DNA from: Phyllobacteriaceae bacterium
Lineage (GTDB): Bacteria; Pseudomonadota; Alphaproteobacteria; Rhizobiales; Rhizobiaceae
Reading direction: 5' to 3'
DNA: 29,823 bases
NCBI GenBank assembly: GCA_024645155.1
Contig: JAHEGF010000006.1
Location: 1 to 29,823, forward strand
A model generated the notes under the pieces. It had not been told where the DNA came from. It made no database searches and saw only the letters and a list, made by a program, of their open reading frames with translations. Shown one piece after another: positions 7,723 through 16,289 of the stretch (positions within the stretch are counted from its first letter, which is position 1; the number at the start of each line of letters is the position of its first letter). A program made the position numbers and the translations under genes.

Positions 7723-9381
7723 CTACTGCACAAATTCCCCTGCCAGCGCACGGTCAATCAGTGCACGTGTTTCCTCGAATCCGTACAGCGCGACAAACGA
7801 ACCAAATCTCGGCCCCTTTTTCTGGCCGAGCAGAATTTCGTAGATCATTTGAAAAAACGCAATCGATACACCCGGGCCACCATCCGGACTTTGCCGATTG
7901 TGATCTTGATAACGTTCGATACCGCGGGCAACATCGAGAAGGCTGTTTTGTATTTCAGCGCCGTTTGCTTCTTTTGGAAGCTGTTTCAATGCCTTCGAAA
8001 TGGCTGACAGTGCTTTGGATTCGACATCGTCGGCGGCACGAAATTCTTTCTCAGGAGCGACGAAATCCTCGAAATAGCGTATTGCGTGGTTGACTAGGCG
8101 ATCCAGGAAGGGATGGGTTTCCGGCGTGGCGTCAGGGTCATATCTGGAGATAAAACCCCATAATACCTTGCTGTCATGAGCGTTGGATGCGCTCACGAGA
8201 TTCAGTAGCATTGCAAATGAAACCGGCAGCTCAATCTCGGGCGGATTTCCTGAATGAATATGCCAGACTGGATTTCCCAGCCGCGCCTTCCAATCCTGCT
8301 TGGGATAGGAAGAAGCAAAACTGATATATTCGTCGACCGCCTTCGGAATAACGTCAAAAAAAAGCCGCTTTGCTGTCTTGGGTTTTTGGAACATGTAAAG
8401 CGACAGGCTCTCCGTCGGAGCGTAGGTGAGCCACTCGTCAATGGTAATTCCGTTACCTTTTGACTTGGAAATCTTTTCGCCGTTCTCATCCAGAAAAAGC
8501 TCGTAATTGAAACCTTCCGGCGGTCGGCCGCCGAGAATGCGGCATATTTTTCCAGAAGTTTTCACATTGTCGATATGGTCTTTCCCCGACATTTCATAGT
8601 CGATGCCCAGGACAGCCCACCTTAGTGCCCAATCTGGCTTCCATTGGGCCTTGCACCCCCCGGAAGTGACTTTCGTCTCAAACAGCTTGTTCGTATCCGG
8701 ATCAACCCACTCGACCGTTCCACGGGACGGGTGGACGGCTTTGAGCGGCACCTGCATGACAATACCGGTATCAGGATGTATCGGCAGTATCGGTGCGTAG
8801 GATTTCCGGCGCTCCTCGCGCAATGTTGGAAGCATGACTGCCATGACATCATCATAGCGCTCCAGCATCGTGATCAAGCCTTCATCGAAATCGCCACGGG
8901 AATAGTAATCCATGGCAGACGCAAATTCATAGTCGAACCCGAAACGGTCCAAAAATCGCCGCAGCATCGCATTGTTGTGGTGCCCGAAGCTTTTATATTC
9001 TCCGAATGGGTCCGGCACTTGCGTAAGTGGTTTTCCAAGATGTGCTTCAAGCATTTGCCTGTTGGGTACATTGTCTGGAACCTTGCGCATTCCATCGACG
9101 TCGTCAGAAAAACAGAGAAGCTTTGTCGCCACCGAGTTTTGCGTAAGAACATGAAAAGCATGCCGCACCATGGTTGTCCGCGCTACTTCGCCGAACGTGC
9201 CGATATGCGGAAGCCCTGACGGGCCGTATCCGGTTTCAAACAGAACTGTATTCGGGAAGCCCTTTCCCTTGAAACGGTCGACGAGCTTTCGCGCTTCCTC
9301 GAACGGCCAGGATTTTGACTCCGCTGCGGCACTGATGATTTCAGGGGAAAGTTCATGCTGAACTGAACCGGTCGGTGTCAT
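7723..9381 (-). CDS. lysS: Lysine--tRNA ligase, class I
   Basis: A 552-residue class I lysyl-tRNA synthetase, which charges tRNA-Lys with lysine in the cytoplasm. The nucleotide-binding HIGH-type motif is HIGT (59-62) in GPSGLPHIGTFGE, and the KMSKS-type motif is ISKSKGNG near residue 303. The class I form is usual in archaea and many alphaproteobacteria, in place of the class II enzyme. ATG 9381 is chosen because AGGA stands 7 nt upstream and because the family's N-terminal consensus (ELSPEI...WPFEEARK) starts just after it; an in-frame extension to 9504 would cover the divergent TerB gene start. There is no sign of truncation. Confidence 0.96.
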   Translation of the reverse strand: MTPTGSVQHELSPEIISAAAESKSWPFEEARKLVDRFKGKGFPNTVLFETGYGPSGLPHIGTFGEVARTTMVRHAFHVLTQNSVATKLLCFSDDVDGMRKVPDNVPNRQMLEAHLGKPLTQVPDPFGEYKSFGHHNNAMLRRFLDRFGFDYEFASAMDYYSRGDFDEGLITMLERYDDVMAVMLPTLREERRKSYAPILPIHPDTGIVMQVPLKAVHPSRGTVEWVDPDTNKLFETKVTSGGCKAQWKPDWALRWAVLGIDYEMSGKDHIDNVKTSGKICRILGGRPPEGFNYELFLDENGEKISKSKGNGITIDEWLTYAPTESLSLYMFQKPKTAKRLFFDVIPKAVDEYISFASSYPKQDWKARLGNPVWHIHSGNPPEIELPVSFAMLLNLVSASNAHDSKVLWGFISRYDPDATPETHPFLDRLVNHAIRYFEDFVAPEKEFRAADDVESKALSAISKALKQLPKEANGAEIQNSLLDVARGIERYQDHNRQSPDGGPGVSIAFFQMIYEILLGQKKGPRFGSFVALYGFEETRALIDRALAGEFVQ

Positions 9382-9526
9382 TTGGTCATCCTGATCATTA
9401 ATTGGCGCCGGAGGTCTAAGCTGCGCCAAATGGTGCGTCAATGACACCATTGCTTTTTCCTTGCGGCCCACACCCAGTGTGCATACGTTGCATATAACAT
9501 CCAAAAAATTCGGAGAATTGTTCCAT

Positions 9527-9940
9527 ATGACCGTTACGACACCTCACGAAGCGCTAGTCTACATCATGGTAACCTTGTCTGCGGCCGATACGAGCATGAC
9601 CGACGCTGAGCTTAGCCAGATAGGCCACATCATAAGAAAGCTTCCCGTATTCGACGGGTTTGACGAAGATCGGCTGGTCGACATTGCGAGAAATTGCCAG
9701 CAATTGCTGGAGGAAGATGATGGTCTCGAACAGATCCTGGAACTCGCCCACGATGCACTGCCGGAGCGGCTGTATGATACCGCTTATGCCTTGGCCGTTG
9801 AAGTTGCAGCGGCGGATCTGCATGTGGAGCAGGAAGAGCTTCGTTTTCTGCAAATGCTCAGAGACAAACTGGTTCTCGACAAACTGACGATCGCCGCCAT
9901 AGAAAAGGGAGCTGCAGCGCGATACCGGACAATTGCCTAA
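9527..9940 (+). CDS. TerB-domain (tellurite resistance-like) protein
   Basis: A 137-residue, all-helical, acidic protein with two internally similar metal-site motifs, AADTSMTDAE (about 21-30) and AADLHVEQEE (about 96-105). These acidic pairs are the hallmark of the TerB fold. GGAGA about 10 nt upstream supports ATG 9527 over the in-frame ATG at 9461. No other ter genes are present, so tellurite resistance should not be assumed. Stand-alone TerB proteins are common in alphaproteobacteria and their function is mostly unknown. It is divergent from lysS across 145 bp. Confidence 0.85.
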   Translation: MTVTTPHEALVYIMVTLSAADTSMTDAELSQIGHIIRKLPVFDGFDEDRLVDIARNCQQLLEEDDGLEQILELAHDALPERLYDTAYALAVEVAAADLHVEQEELRFLQMLRDKLVLDKLTIAAIEKGAAARYRTIA

Positions 9941-10033
9941 CGGGCCCCTGATTCCGCCTGCCGGGAAATGCATCCCTTGTGTTGTCACGCCGTCAATTCA
10001 AAGTGAGTGGCAAGTTATCCTACCGCCAGATAT

Positions 10034-10074
10034 GCCGGTTGGAACACTGAACCGGCCAATTGCTGGCCTGTTTT
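10034..10074 (+). promoter_or_regulatory. Two mutually exclusive hairpins before the hydroxylase gene
   Basis: Hairpin A pairs GCCGGTT (10034-10040) with AACCGGC (10050-10056) around 9 nt. Hairpin B pairs GGCCA (10054-10058) with TGGCC (10064-10068) around 5 nt and is followed by TGTTTT. They share bases 10054-10056 and cannot form together. They lie 16-56 nt upstream of the start codon. The pairing is seen in the sequence; a regulatory role is a guess. Confidence 0.3.
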
Positions 10075-10089
10075 ACTGGAAATGCACCA

Positions 10090-10887
10090 ATGTCTGAAAT
10101 GGCGATCCGTATAACGGTATTTGTGGCGGTGTTCGGGTTTATGGCTCTATTTGAGCTTTTATCCCCTCGACTTGAACGCCCGGAAATGGCGGGTTGGATC
10201 AAAAGACAGAGATGGATCACCAATTTTTCCATGGTCCTGTTGTCGTCGGCACTTTTGAGAATAGTCTTCCCCGCTGCAGCAGTCGGTGCAGCGATCTATG
10301 CCGAAACAAACGGCCACGGCATCATGAACAATTTGGAGATTTCACCGGTCGTCGCAGGGATTATCGCATTCATCACACTGGATTTCGCTGTATGGCTGGA
10401 ACATGTAGCCAGTCACAAAATCCCCCTGCTTTGGCGTATCCATAGGATGCACCATTCAGATCCCGGATTTGACGCAACGACGGCCCTGCGCTTCCACCCG
10501 CTGGAAATTTGTCTTTCGATGGTTTGGAAGGCCGGTATAGTAGTCGTGATTGGCGCCCCCGTTGTCGCGGTGCTTATTTTTGAAATAGTTTTGAACGGCG
10601 CTGCGATGTTCAACCACGCCAATGTGAACATCCCGCTGCCGCTGGATCGGGTTTTACGGCGTTTCATTGTAACGCCAGACATGCATCGCGTGCACCATTC
10701 AACCGAGAAAGATGAGACCGATTCCAACTACGGGTTCAATTTTCCGTTCTGGGATTTCCTTTTTGGAACCTATGTTGGTCAACCTCGAAAGGGCCACGAC
10801 GGAATGCAAATCGGGCTGAAGCAGTTTCGCGGTGATCAGCCGGCCCGTCTTTTCTGGTGCCTGCTCTTGCCATTCCGGAAAGGTTGA
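10090..10887 (+). CDS. Sterol desaturase / fatty acid hydroxylase superfamily protein
   Basis: A 265-residue integral membrane di-iron enzyme. Hydrophobic segments lie at about 6-24, 46-70, 87-104 and 145-170. The metal-binding histidine boxes are all present: HVASH (105-109), HRMHH (118-122), His136, His176 in FNHANVN, and HRVHH (199-203). Members hydroxylate or desaturate lipids such as fatty acids, sterols, hopanoids or carotenoids using O2; the substrate here cannot be named. ATG 10090 is preferred over an in-frame TTG ten codons upstream because it begins the family-like N-terminus. It converges with the binding-protein gene, with 55 bp between stops. Confidence 0.88.
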   Translation: MSEMAIRITVFVAVFGFMALFELLSPRLERPEMAGWIKRQRWITNFSMVLLSSALLRIVFPAAAVGAAIYAETNGHGIMNNLEISPVVAGIIAFITLDFAVWLEHVASHKIPLLWRIHRMHHSDPGFDATTALRFHPLEICLSMVWKAGIVVVIGAPVVAVLIFEIVLNGAAMFNHANVNIPLPLDRVLRRFIVTPDMHRVHHSTEKDETDSNYGFNFPFWDFLFGTYVGQPRKGHDGMQIGLKQFRGDQPARLFWCLLLPFRKG

Positions 10888-10942
10888 AAATGCCCTTGCA
10901 TTCTATGATTTTGACGGGATTGGAACCCCAATTGCCATTTTC

Positions 10943-11788
10943 TCAATAGAAGGCGACCGGAAAATAGCGGAGATAAAGTTCCGACATCACCCCTTTTTCC
11001 TCCAGCGACTTGAGAGCTGAATTCATTGCCTCAATGATATCGGATTTGCCCAGTGCCACCGCAATTGCCAAACCGGTACCGAGGTGGTCGTCAGCAAGAT
11101 ATTGCCCACCGGCAAAGCTGCAACAGTTTGCGGATGCGTTGCCACCTATCCAGAACGACATCCGAACGGCATCGTAAAATAGCGCGTCGATATTGCCGGA
11201 TTTCATATCGTCATACATCCAGCTTTCGCGGTCATATGTAACGGCCTTGGCGGTCGGAAAATAGGAACGCAGCATGCGTTCATGTGCTGAATTGGCAAGT
11301 ACGCCGACCGATTTCCCGTCGACCGGCAAGGGAGACTTGGACCAGTCCATTGATCCCGTGGCTTGAACGGCGAACCGCGCCGGAAATCGAAAATATGGCC
11401 GTGAGAACAAATATTTTGACCTGGTTTCGGGGTTGGTCGCCAGGCCCGCGATTATTGCCTCCCCCTGTTTTGTTTCCAGCGCCTGGCCCAATTCTTTGAA
11501 CGGCAGGGCCTGCACTTCGCATTTGGCTGAAATTTCCAGTTCCGCGCAAATACTGCGGATCAAGTCAATATTAAATCCTGAAAGCCGCTGACCGCTATCA
11601 ACATAGTTGAAGGGTGGAAAATCAACTGTTGTAAGAAACCGCAGACGTGCAATATTTCTAATTTCGGGTCTCTGTAATGGTTCCTCTCTGTCCCAGTATT
11701 TTGGCGGTTGGGATTCTGCATATGATCTTGAATTCGTGTGTAACATCAATAAAAAAGCTGACAGAATGAGGATGATATTCTTATTCAT
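10943..11788 (-). CDS. Periplasmic substrate-binding protein (SBP_bac_3-like), orphan
   Basis: A 281-residue protein with a clear signal peptide: MNKN, then hydrophobic IILILSAFLLML, with likely cleavage after SYA at about residue 24. The mature part has the layout of extracellular solute-binding proteins of family 3 (polar amino-acid type): RFLTTVDFPPFNYVD, LSGFNIDLIRSICAEL, and GNIDALFYDAVRMSFW. Several cysteines are present (CAEL...CEV and NCCSF). No ABC permease or ATPase gene is adjacent. Its partner must be elsewhere, or the protein acts as a sensor. It is divergent from luxR across 81 bp. No convincing Shine-Dalgarno precedes ATG 11788. Confidence 0.82.
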   Translation of the reverse strand: MNKNIILILSAFLLMLHTNSRSYAESQPPKYWDREEPLQRPEIRNIARLRFLTTVDFPPFNYVDSGQRLSGFNIDLIRSICAELEISAKCEVQALPFKELGQALETKQGEAIIAGLATNPETRSKYLFSRPYFRFPARFAVQATGSMDWSKSPLPVDGKSVGVLANSAHERMLRSYFPTAKAVTYDRESWMYDDMKSGNIDALFYDAVRMSFWIGGNASANCCSFAGGQYLADDHLGTGLAIAVALGKSDIIEAMNSALKSLEEKGVMSELYLRYFPVAFY

Positions 11789-11869
11789 GATAATGTTGGC
11801 TATTTGAAGCTTTTCTGAGCAGCTGTTGTTGGTGTATGTACATGTCTAGGGTTACTGGGGAGAGGCATT

Positions 11870-12628
11870 TTGTACGTGGAAAAAGGGGCGCCCCGTTCGT
11901 GTGATATTAGTTCACTTCGCCTTACAATAGCCAAGGAAAACGATATCGACCGTTGTCTGGAATGGTTTTGTTCCTACACTCAATGCAATTATGCAGTTTA
12001 TCACCTCGGCCGTTCCCGCAGTCATATAACAGATTCACCCTATGTCAGGACAAACTATCCGGCAAGTTGGGTTCAGCGCTATCTGCTCCGAAACTATGTC
12101 GAAATTGATCCCGTGGTTCAGCGTGGATTTAACAGTGCATTTCCTTTCTATTGGGATGAGTTGAAAATCGTATCGAGTCAGGAAGTTGAGTTTTTTCAGG
12201 ATGCTATGGCCCACAATACCGGAATGTCAGGTTTTTCTATTCCGCTGTGTGACAAGGCAAATCGACGTGCATTGTTCTCACTCTCCAGCGAATATCCGCC
12301 TCAGCTTTTGCGTAAGAAACTCAACGGTATTATTCCTGAACTGATCGAGGCCGCGGGTTTCATCCACCAGAAAGTGATTGCTGATACGTTCTTCGGGGAA
12401 CCGTCCGGCGTCTCGTTGAGTCCTCGTGAAATTGAGTGTCTGTCGTGGGTCGCATGCGGCAAGGACAGCACCTCTATTTCGATAATCCTCGGACTGTCCG
12501 ACCATACCGTTCGTGACTATCTCAAATCCGCTCGCTTCAAACTCGGTTGCGCCACGATTGCGCAGGCAATACACAAGGCGACCGTCAGCGGGATACTGGA
12601 AAACAGCTCGCACAACCCCCTCAAATAG
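11870..12628 (+). CDS. LuxR-family acyl-homoserine lactone receptor/regulator
   Basis: A 252-residue quorum-sensing regulator. The autoinducer-binding domain (about 25-165) keeps the family's signature residues: Trp67, Tyr71, Asp80-Pro81, Trp95 and the glycine of GMSGF near 118-121. The C-terminal LuxR helix-turn-helix (about 181-243) has Glu187, Leu191 and Gly197 in SLSPREIECLSWVACGKDS. All ligand-contact positions are kept, so it should be a genuine AHL receptor and not a drifted solo. The start is TTG 11870, right after GGGGAGAGG; no in-frame ATG lies near enough to be an alternative. luxI follows 72 bp downstream in the same direction, so this is a cognate pair. Confidence 0.92.
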   Translation: MYVEKGAPRSCDISSLRLTIAKENDIDRCLEWFCSYTQCNYAVYHLGRSRSHITDSPYVRTNYPASWVQRYLLRNYVEIDPVVQRGFNSAFPFYWDELKIVSSQEVEFFQDAMAHNTGMSGFSIPLCDKANRRALFSLSSEYPPQLLRKKLNGIIPELIEAAGFIHQKVIADTFFGEPSGVSLSPREIECLSWVACGKDSTSISIILGLSDHTVRDYLKSARFKLGCATIAQAIHKATVSGILENSSHNPLK

Positions 12629-12632
12629 GGGG
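12616..12632 (+). promoter_or_regulatory. Hairpin at the luxR stop codon
   Basis: CCCCCT (12616-12621) pairs perfectly with AGGGGG (12627-12632) around a 5-nt loop that overlaps the luxR stop codon. A second stem around CGGG/CCCG follows at about 12641-12655. No T-run follows either stem, so these are not canonical terminators. They may lower read-through from luxR into luxI or protect the luxR mRNA end. Confidence 0.35.
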
Positions 12633-12700
12633 GATATTTCGGGGTTATTGCCCGGAAAATTTAAACACCCGAACCTGTTGGCGTCAATGGGAGCGGGAAA

Positions 12701-13360
12701 ATGTTTGTCACGATAGAAACGCATGAACAGCCGGAAAATCTTGATCTGATTGATCGCATGTACAGGTTGCGCGCCAAGGTATTTGGTTCAGAATTGGGCT
12801 GGGATGTATCAGTAGTCAATGGTAGGGAAGCCGATTACTATGATCGTTGTAATCCCGTTTATCTGATATGGACTGACGCCGGGAAACGCGAGCTTTATGG
12901 TTCGGTCCGGCTACTCCCCACCACCGGGCCGACGCTGCTCTATGATGTGTTCCACGATACATTTCCGGGCGAATTGAGCCTCTCCGCGCCTGGCATTTGG
13001 GAAGGTACGAGATTGTGCGTAAATGAAGATGCATTCGCGCACAGGATGCCGCAAGTAGGTAAAAAGACCGCATTTTGCCTCATGCTGCTCGCACTCTGTG
13101 AAACAGCACTCAAGAACCATATACACACGTTGATTTCCAATTTCGAACCTCCGACCAGGCGACTTTACAGGGCTGCCGGAGCTCCCCTGCAAGAGTTGGG
13201 TTCAAGTGACGGCTATGGCCGCCGGCCGGTTTGTGCCGGCCTATTTCCGGTAGACAAGCGCACACTCGATCAGATGCGCTCGGCGATTGGCGTGGAAAGC
13301 ACGCTTTTGGTTGCCGACATCAACGATCGTCTTCGCTCTGTCATGCGTGCGGCCGCCTAA
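12701..13360 (+). CDS. Acyl-homoserine-lactone synthase (LuxI family)
   Basis: A 219-residue autoinducer synthase, which makes N-acyl-homoserine lactone from S-adenosylmethionine and acyl-ACP. The invariant residues are in register with LuxI: Arg24, Phe28 and Trp34 in RAKVFGSELGW, Asp45 and Asp48 in EADYYD, Arg70 in GSVRLLP, and Glu101 and Arg104 in GIWEGTRLCVN. The product chain length cannot be predicted. GGGAGCGGG stands just before ATG 12701. The gene follows luxR and precedes a glycosyltransferase by 63 bp in the same orientation, suggesting one unit in which signal synthesis and polysaccharide production are linked. I found no convincing lux-box palindrome in the 72-bp luxR-luxI gap. 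Confidence 0.95.
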   Translation: MFVTIETHEQPENLDLIDRMYRLRAKVFGSELGWDVSVVNGREADYYDRCNPVYLIWTDAGKRELYGSVRLLPTTGPTLLYDVFHDTFPGELSLSAPGIWEGTRLCVNEDAFAHRMPQVGKKTAFCLMLLALCETALKNHIHTLISNFEPPTRRLYRAAGAPLQELGSSDGYGRRPVCAGLFPVDKRTLDQMRSAIGVESTLLVADINDRLRSVMRAAA

Positions 13361-13423
13361 CCGTTTCGATCTACCAGCATTTTCAATTGGAGCCTGCCTT
13401 GGGAACTGAGGACTGGAAACCTG

Positions 13424-15364
13424 ATGCATCGATCGAACCTTTCGCACAATGGAAAAACGTTGGTGTCGCTCGATGCGGGAACTATTGCCCGGTTCATTGC
13501 TGATGATGGTAATCAATCTCGTAAGTTTGATTGCGATATCGCCGAGCATGAATTTCTGCGCACGTTGGGGGTGACTAAGCGCCAAAGAAGAAAAATCGCC
13601 GTCTGCGCTGCATTGAATTGTACGGACTACGTTGATGAACTGATTGCATCAACCTTGGTCGGCGAAGAAGCCTATTATCGGCAGTTGGCAGTGTCACTTG
13701 GCCTTCCATTCGAAACAAATGTCGACGCAGACCGGCTGCTGATCAGTGACAAAGAAATACATACTCAACTATGTAGCCACCACGGAACACGGATCGTGTT
13801 CCGTCAGGAGGTAGACGGTCAAAGTTCGATTTTGGTTGCGCCACGATCGGTACAAAGATCGTTGTTGACAAAGCACTTGTCCCACAATCCGCAAATACGT
13901 TCGCGCCTGGTTGTCACGACTCCGACAGCCTTGCGGCAGGCATTGATTTGTCGCGGCCGCGAAAACATTATCGACGTAGCGGTGAATGGCCTTTCAAAAA
14001 CTCAGCCTCAACTATCCGCAAAAACGGTCGCAGTTGCCTGGCAAGGCGCAACCATTGGCGCGTTGATCGTGGCACTTCCGGTATTTACAATACGATTTCC
14101 CGCGCAAACTGCATTGGCGGCCCATGCGTTTTTCTCGCTATTCTTCTTGTCTTGCGTGTATTTGCGGCTGGCGGCGGCAAGCTTAAAATCCAAATACCGG
14201 TATGCTTTGCTTAAAAGCGTCGATCCGGCATCCTATCCGGTCTATTCTGTCCTCGTTCCGCTGTATCGGGAGTCCGAAGTGGTTCCGGAACTTGTTGCCG
14301 CATTGGATAAGATCGTCTGGCCGCGCTCGAAGCTTGAGATCAAGATTATATGTGAAGCCGATGATGAGGCTACACTTTCAGCGTTGGCAGCGGTTCCGTT
14401 GAAGCCGTGGGTGGAGGTCGTCGCTGTCCCTGCGTGCCTGCCTCGAACAAAACCGAAGGCACTAAATTTTGCAGCACAACTCATATCCGGGGATTTTATC
14501 GCCGTGTATGACGCTGAAGACAGGCCGCATCCGTATCAGATGGTAGAAGCTTGGCAACGATTCCATGGGGAATGTGCCAACCTTGCCTGTCTGCAGGCAC
14601 CTCTGGTTGTGACCAATATCATGCAATCGGGCATTGCCCGGATGTTTGGGTTTGAATATGCAGCGTTGTTTCGCGGAATCCTGCCCTGGCTTGCAAAAAA
14701 AAACCTTGTGTTGCCGCTCGGTGGTACGTCCAATCATTTCCGAAAAAGCAGTTTGCAAAATATCGGATACTGGGATCCGTACAATGTCACCGAGGATGCC
14801 GACATTGGACTGCGGCTTTGCAGGGCAGGCTATCGTGTATCGACAATTACAAGGCCGACCTATGAAGACGGCCCTGCTCAGCTCGATACTTGGATTAAGC
14901 AACGCACCCGCTGGTTCAAAGGCTGGCTGCAGACCTGGTTGGTTCATAACAGGTCACCGCTTTTGTTGATGAGGCAACTGGGAATTGGCTCTTTCATTAT
15001 GAGCCAAATTCTGTTTGCCGGCCTTTTGGTTTCGGCGCTGGCCCATCCGTTATTGCTGTACACCGTGATTGACCTGACGGTGAAAATCTTATCCGGGTCA
15101 CTTGAAAATTCAATCGAAGCAACACTGCTGATCGTAGATACGACAAACATCGCGCTCGGATATGGCGCATTTCTGATGCTGGGGTACAGATCGCTTATTA
15201 CAGCTGAAAGGCATCGTTTCCACGGCGTGATACTGGCCACACCTTTATATTGGATGGCGATGTCGATTGCCGCGTGGCGCGCGGTTCATCAGCTGGTTCG
15301 CAAACCGTTTTATTGGGAAAAGACGCCGCACGTTGCTCGAAAGGTGCCAAAGATGGATAACTGA
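13424..15364 (+). CDS. XagB-like family 2 membrane glycosyltransferase
   Basis: A 646-residue protein. The N-terminal part (about 40-100, with YVDELIASTLVGEEAYYRQL followed by GLPF) resembles a degenerate MshEN/type II secretion ATPase N-domain, as in the XagB/NrfB-type glycosyltransferases. Two membrane segments follow (about 208-224 and 231-250). A GT2 catalytic domain spans about 272-500: Asp313/314 in ICEADDE, Asp363 and Asp366 in YDAED, TED at 456-458, and QRTRW at 493-497, the full D,D,D,QxxRW set of processive beta-glycan synthases. C-terminal membrane helices (about 525-550, 590-600 and beyond) would form a translocation channel. The likely product is an extracellular polysaccharide from a nucleotide sugar; the sugar is unknown. 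GAGGAC precedes ATG 13424. It probably belongs to the luxR-luxI transcription unit. Confidence 0.88.
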   Translation: MHRSNLSHNGKTLVSLDAGTIARFIADDGNQSRKFDCDIAEHEFLRTLGVTKRQRRKIAVCAALNCTDYVDELIASTLVGEEAYYRQLAVSLGLPFETNVDADRLLISDKEIHTQLCSHHGTRIVFRQEVDGQSSILVAPRSVQRSLLTKHLSHNPQIRSRLVVTTPTALRQALICRGRENIIDVAVNGLSKTQPQLSAKTVAVAWQGATIGALIVALPVFTIRFPAQTALAAHAFFSLFFLSCVYLRLAAASLKSKYRYALLKSVDPASYPVYSVLVPLYRESEVVPELVAALDKIVWPRSKLEIKIICEADDEATLSALAAVPLKPWVEVVAVPACLPRTKPKALNFAAQLISGDFIAVYDAEDRPHPYQMVEAWQRFHGECANLACLQAPLVVTNIMQSGIARMFGFEYAALFRGILPWLAKKNLVLPLGGTSNHFRKSSLQNIGYWDPYNVTEDADIGLRLCRAGYRVSTITRPTYEDGPAQLDTWIKQRTRWFKGWLQTWLVHNRSPLLLMRQLGIGSFIMSQILFAGLLVSALAHPLLLYTVIDLTVKILSGSLENSIEATLLIVDTTNIALGYGAFLMLGYRSLITAERHRFHGVILATPLYWMAMSIAAWRAVHQLVRKPFYWEKTPHVARKVPKMDN

Positions 15365-15371
15365 CGTTGCA

Positions 15372-16262
15372 TCATTGGCCCATAATAGATTCTTTGCCAA
15401 CGACGATGCGATTATCGCGCTTGCCGACAATATGGTCATCTCGGCCGTCATACGGCACCGAAATCAGGAATTCACGAATGACAGCGAGCCGGGCCCTGCG
15501 CTTGTCATTTGCGCGTATGATGGTCCATGGCGTATGATCGGTATTGGTCTTGTCGAGCATGATGTCACGGTAACCGGTATATTCATGCCATTTGTTTATT
15601 CCGGCAATGTCAATGGGTGAAAACTTCCAGTATTTCAGTGGGCTGTGGACCCGGTCATGAAACCGTTTTAGCTGCATCTCTTGACCGATATTGAGCCAAA
15701 ACTTGAAGAAGTAGATACCATCGTCGACAATCGCCTGTTCAACATTGGGAACTTCGGCCAGAAAGGCTTTATGCTGTTCCGGCGTGCAAAATCCCATCAC
15801 AGGTTCAACGCCGGCCCTGTTGTACCAGGACCGGTCGAACGTAACGAATTCTCCGGATGTCGGAAAATGTGAGACGTAGCGTTGGAAGTACCATTGGCCA
15901 CGTTCCGTATCAGTTGGTTTTGACAATGCGACATTACGAGCGGCGCGCGGGTTAAGGTACTGGCGAGTCACGAATATCGTGCCGCCTTTCCCAGCCGCAT
16001 CACGCCCCTCAAAAAGGGCCAGTATCCGGCGTCCGCTAGCTTTCAACCAATTTTGCATTTTGACAAGTTCTGTTTGCAGCCCAAACAGCGTTTCCTCATA
16101 CTCGGAACGCTTCAACTTTTTCTTGTAGGGGTAATCTTCGGAAACCATGGCTTTTCCGGAAATCCATTCCGGTAGTTCGGGGTCCATGATGTCAAATATC
16201 AGTTCTTCACCGTCAATGGAGAGGTGAAAAGGGTCAATCTTTTCTGATATCAGAGATGCCAT
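15372..16262 (-). CDS. ppk2: Polyphosphate kinase 2
   Basis: A 296-residue single-domain PPK2, a P-loop kinase that transfers phosphate between polyphosphate and nucleotides, usually favouring NTP formation from polyP. The Walker A loop is FEGRDAAGKGG (84-94, with Lys92). The Walker B region is TFDRSWYNRAGVE (141-153, with Asp143). The lid-region motif KRFHDRVHSPLKYWKFSP follows. Length and motifs fit a one-domain class I enzyme. GAAGG precedes ATG 16262. The gene is divergent from phoR across 107 bp and converges with the glycosyltransferase, with only 7 bp between stop codons. Its position next to phoR and phoU links phosphate sensing to polyphosphate turnover. Confidence 0.94.
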   Translation of the reverse strand: MASLISEKIDPFHLSIDGEELIFDIMDPELPEWISGKAMVSEDYPYKKKLKRSEYEETLFGLQTELVKMQNWLKASGRRILALFEGRDAAGKGGTIFVTRQYLNPRAARNVALSKPTDTERGQWYFQRYVSHFPTSGEFVTFDRSWYNRAGVEPVMGFCTPEQHKAFLAEVPNVEQAIVDDGIYFFKFWLNIGQEMQLKRFHDRVHSPLKYWKFSPIDIAGINKWHEYTGYRDIMLDKTNTDHTPWTIIRANDKRRARLAVIREFLISVPYDGRDDHIVGKRDNRIVVGKESIMGQ

Positions 16263-16289
16263 CTGCTAACCTTCAACTTGCTCGCAGAT

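Noticed and set aside
9382..9504. Longer lysS start at 9504
   Set aside because: It would overlap the divergent TerB gene upstream region, while ATG 9381 has a good ribosome site and fits the family.
9527..9940. Part of a tellurite resistance (ter) operon
   Set aside because: No other ter gene is present; the gene stands alone beside lysS.
12629..12700. lux box in front of luxI
   Set aside because: I looked for an 18-20 bp inverted repeat and found only short, imperfect matches.
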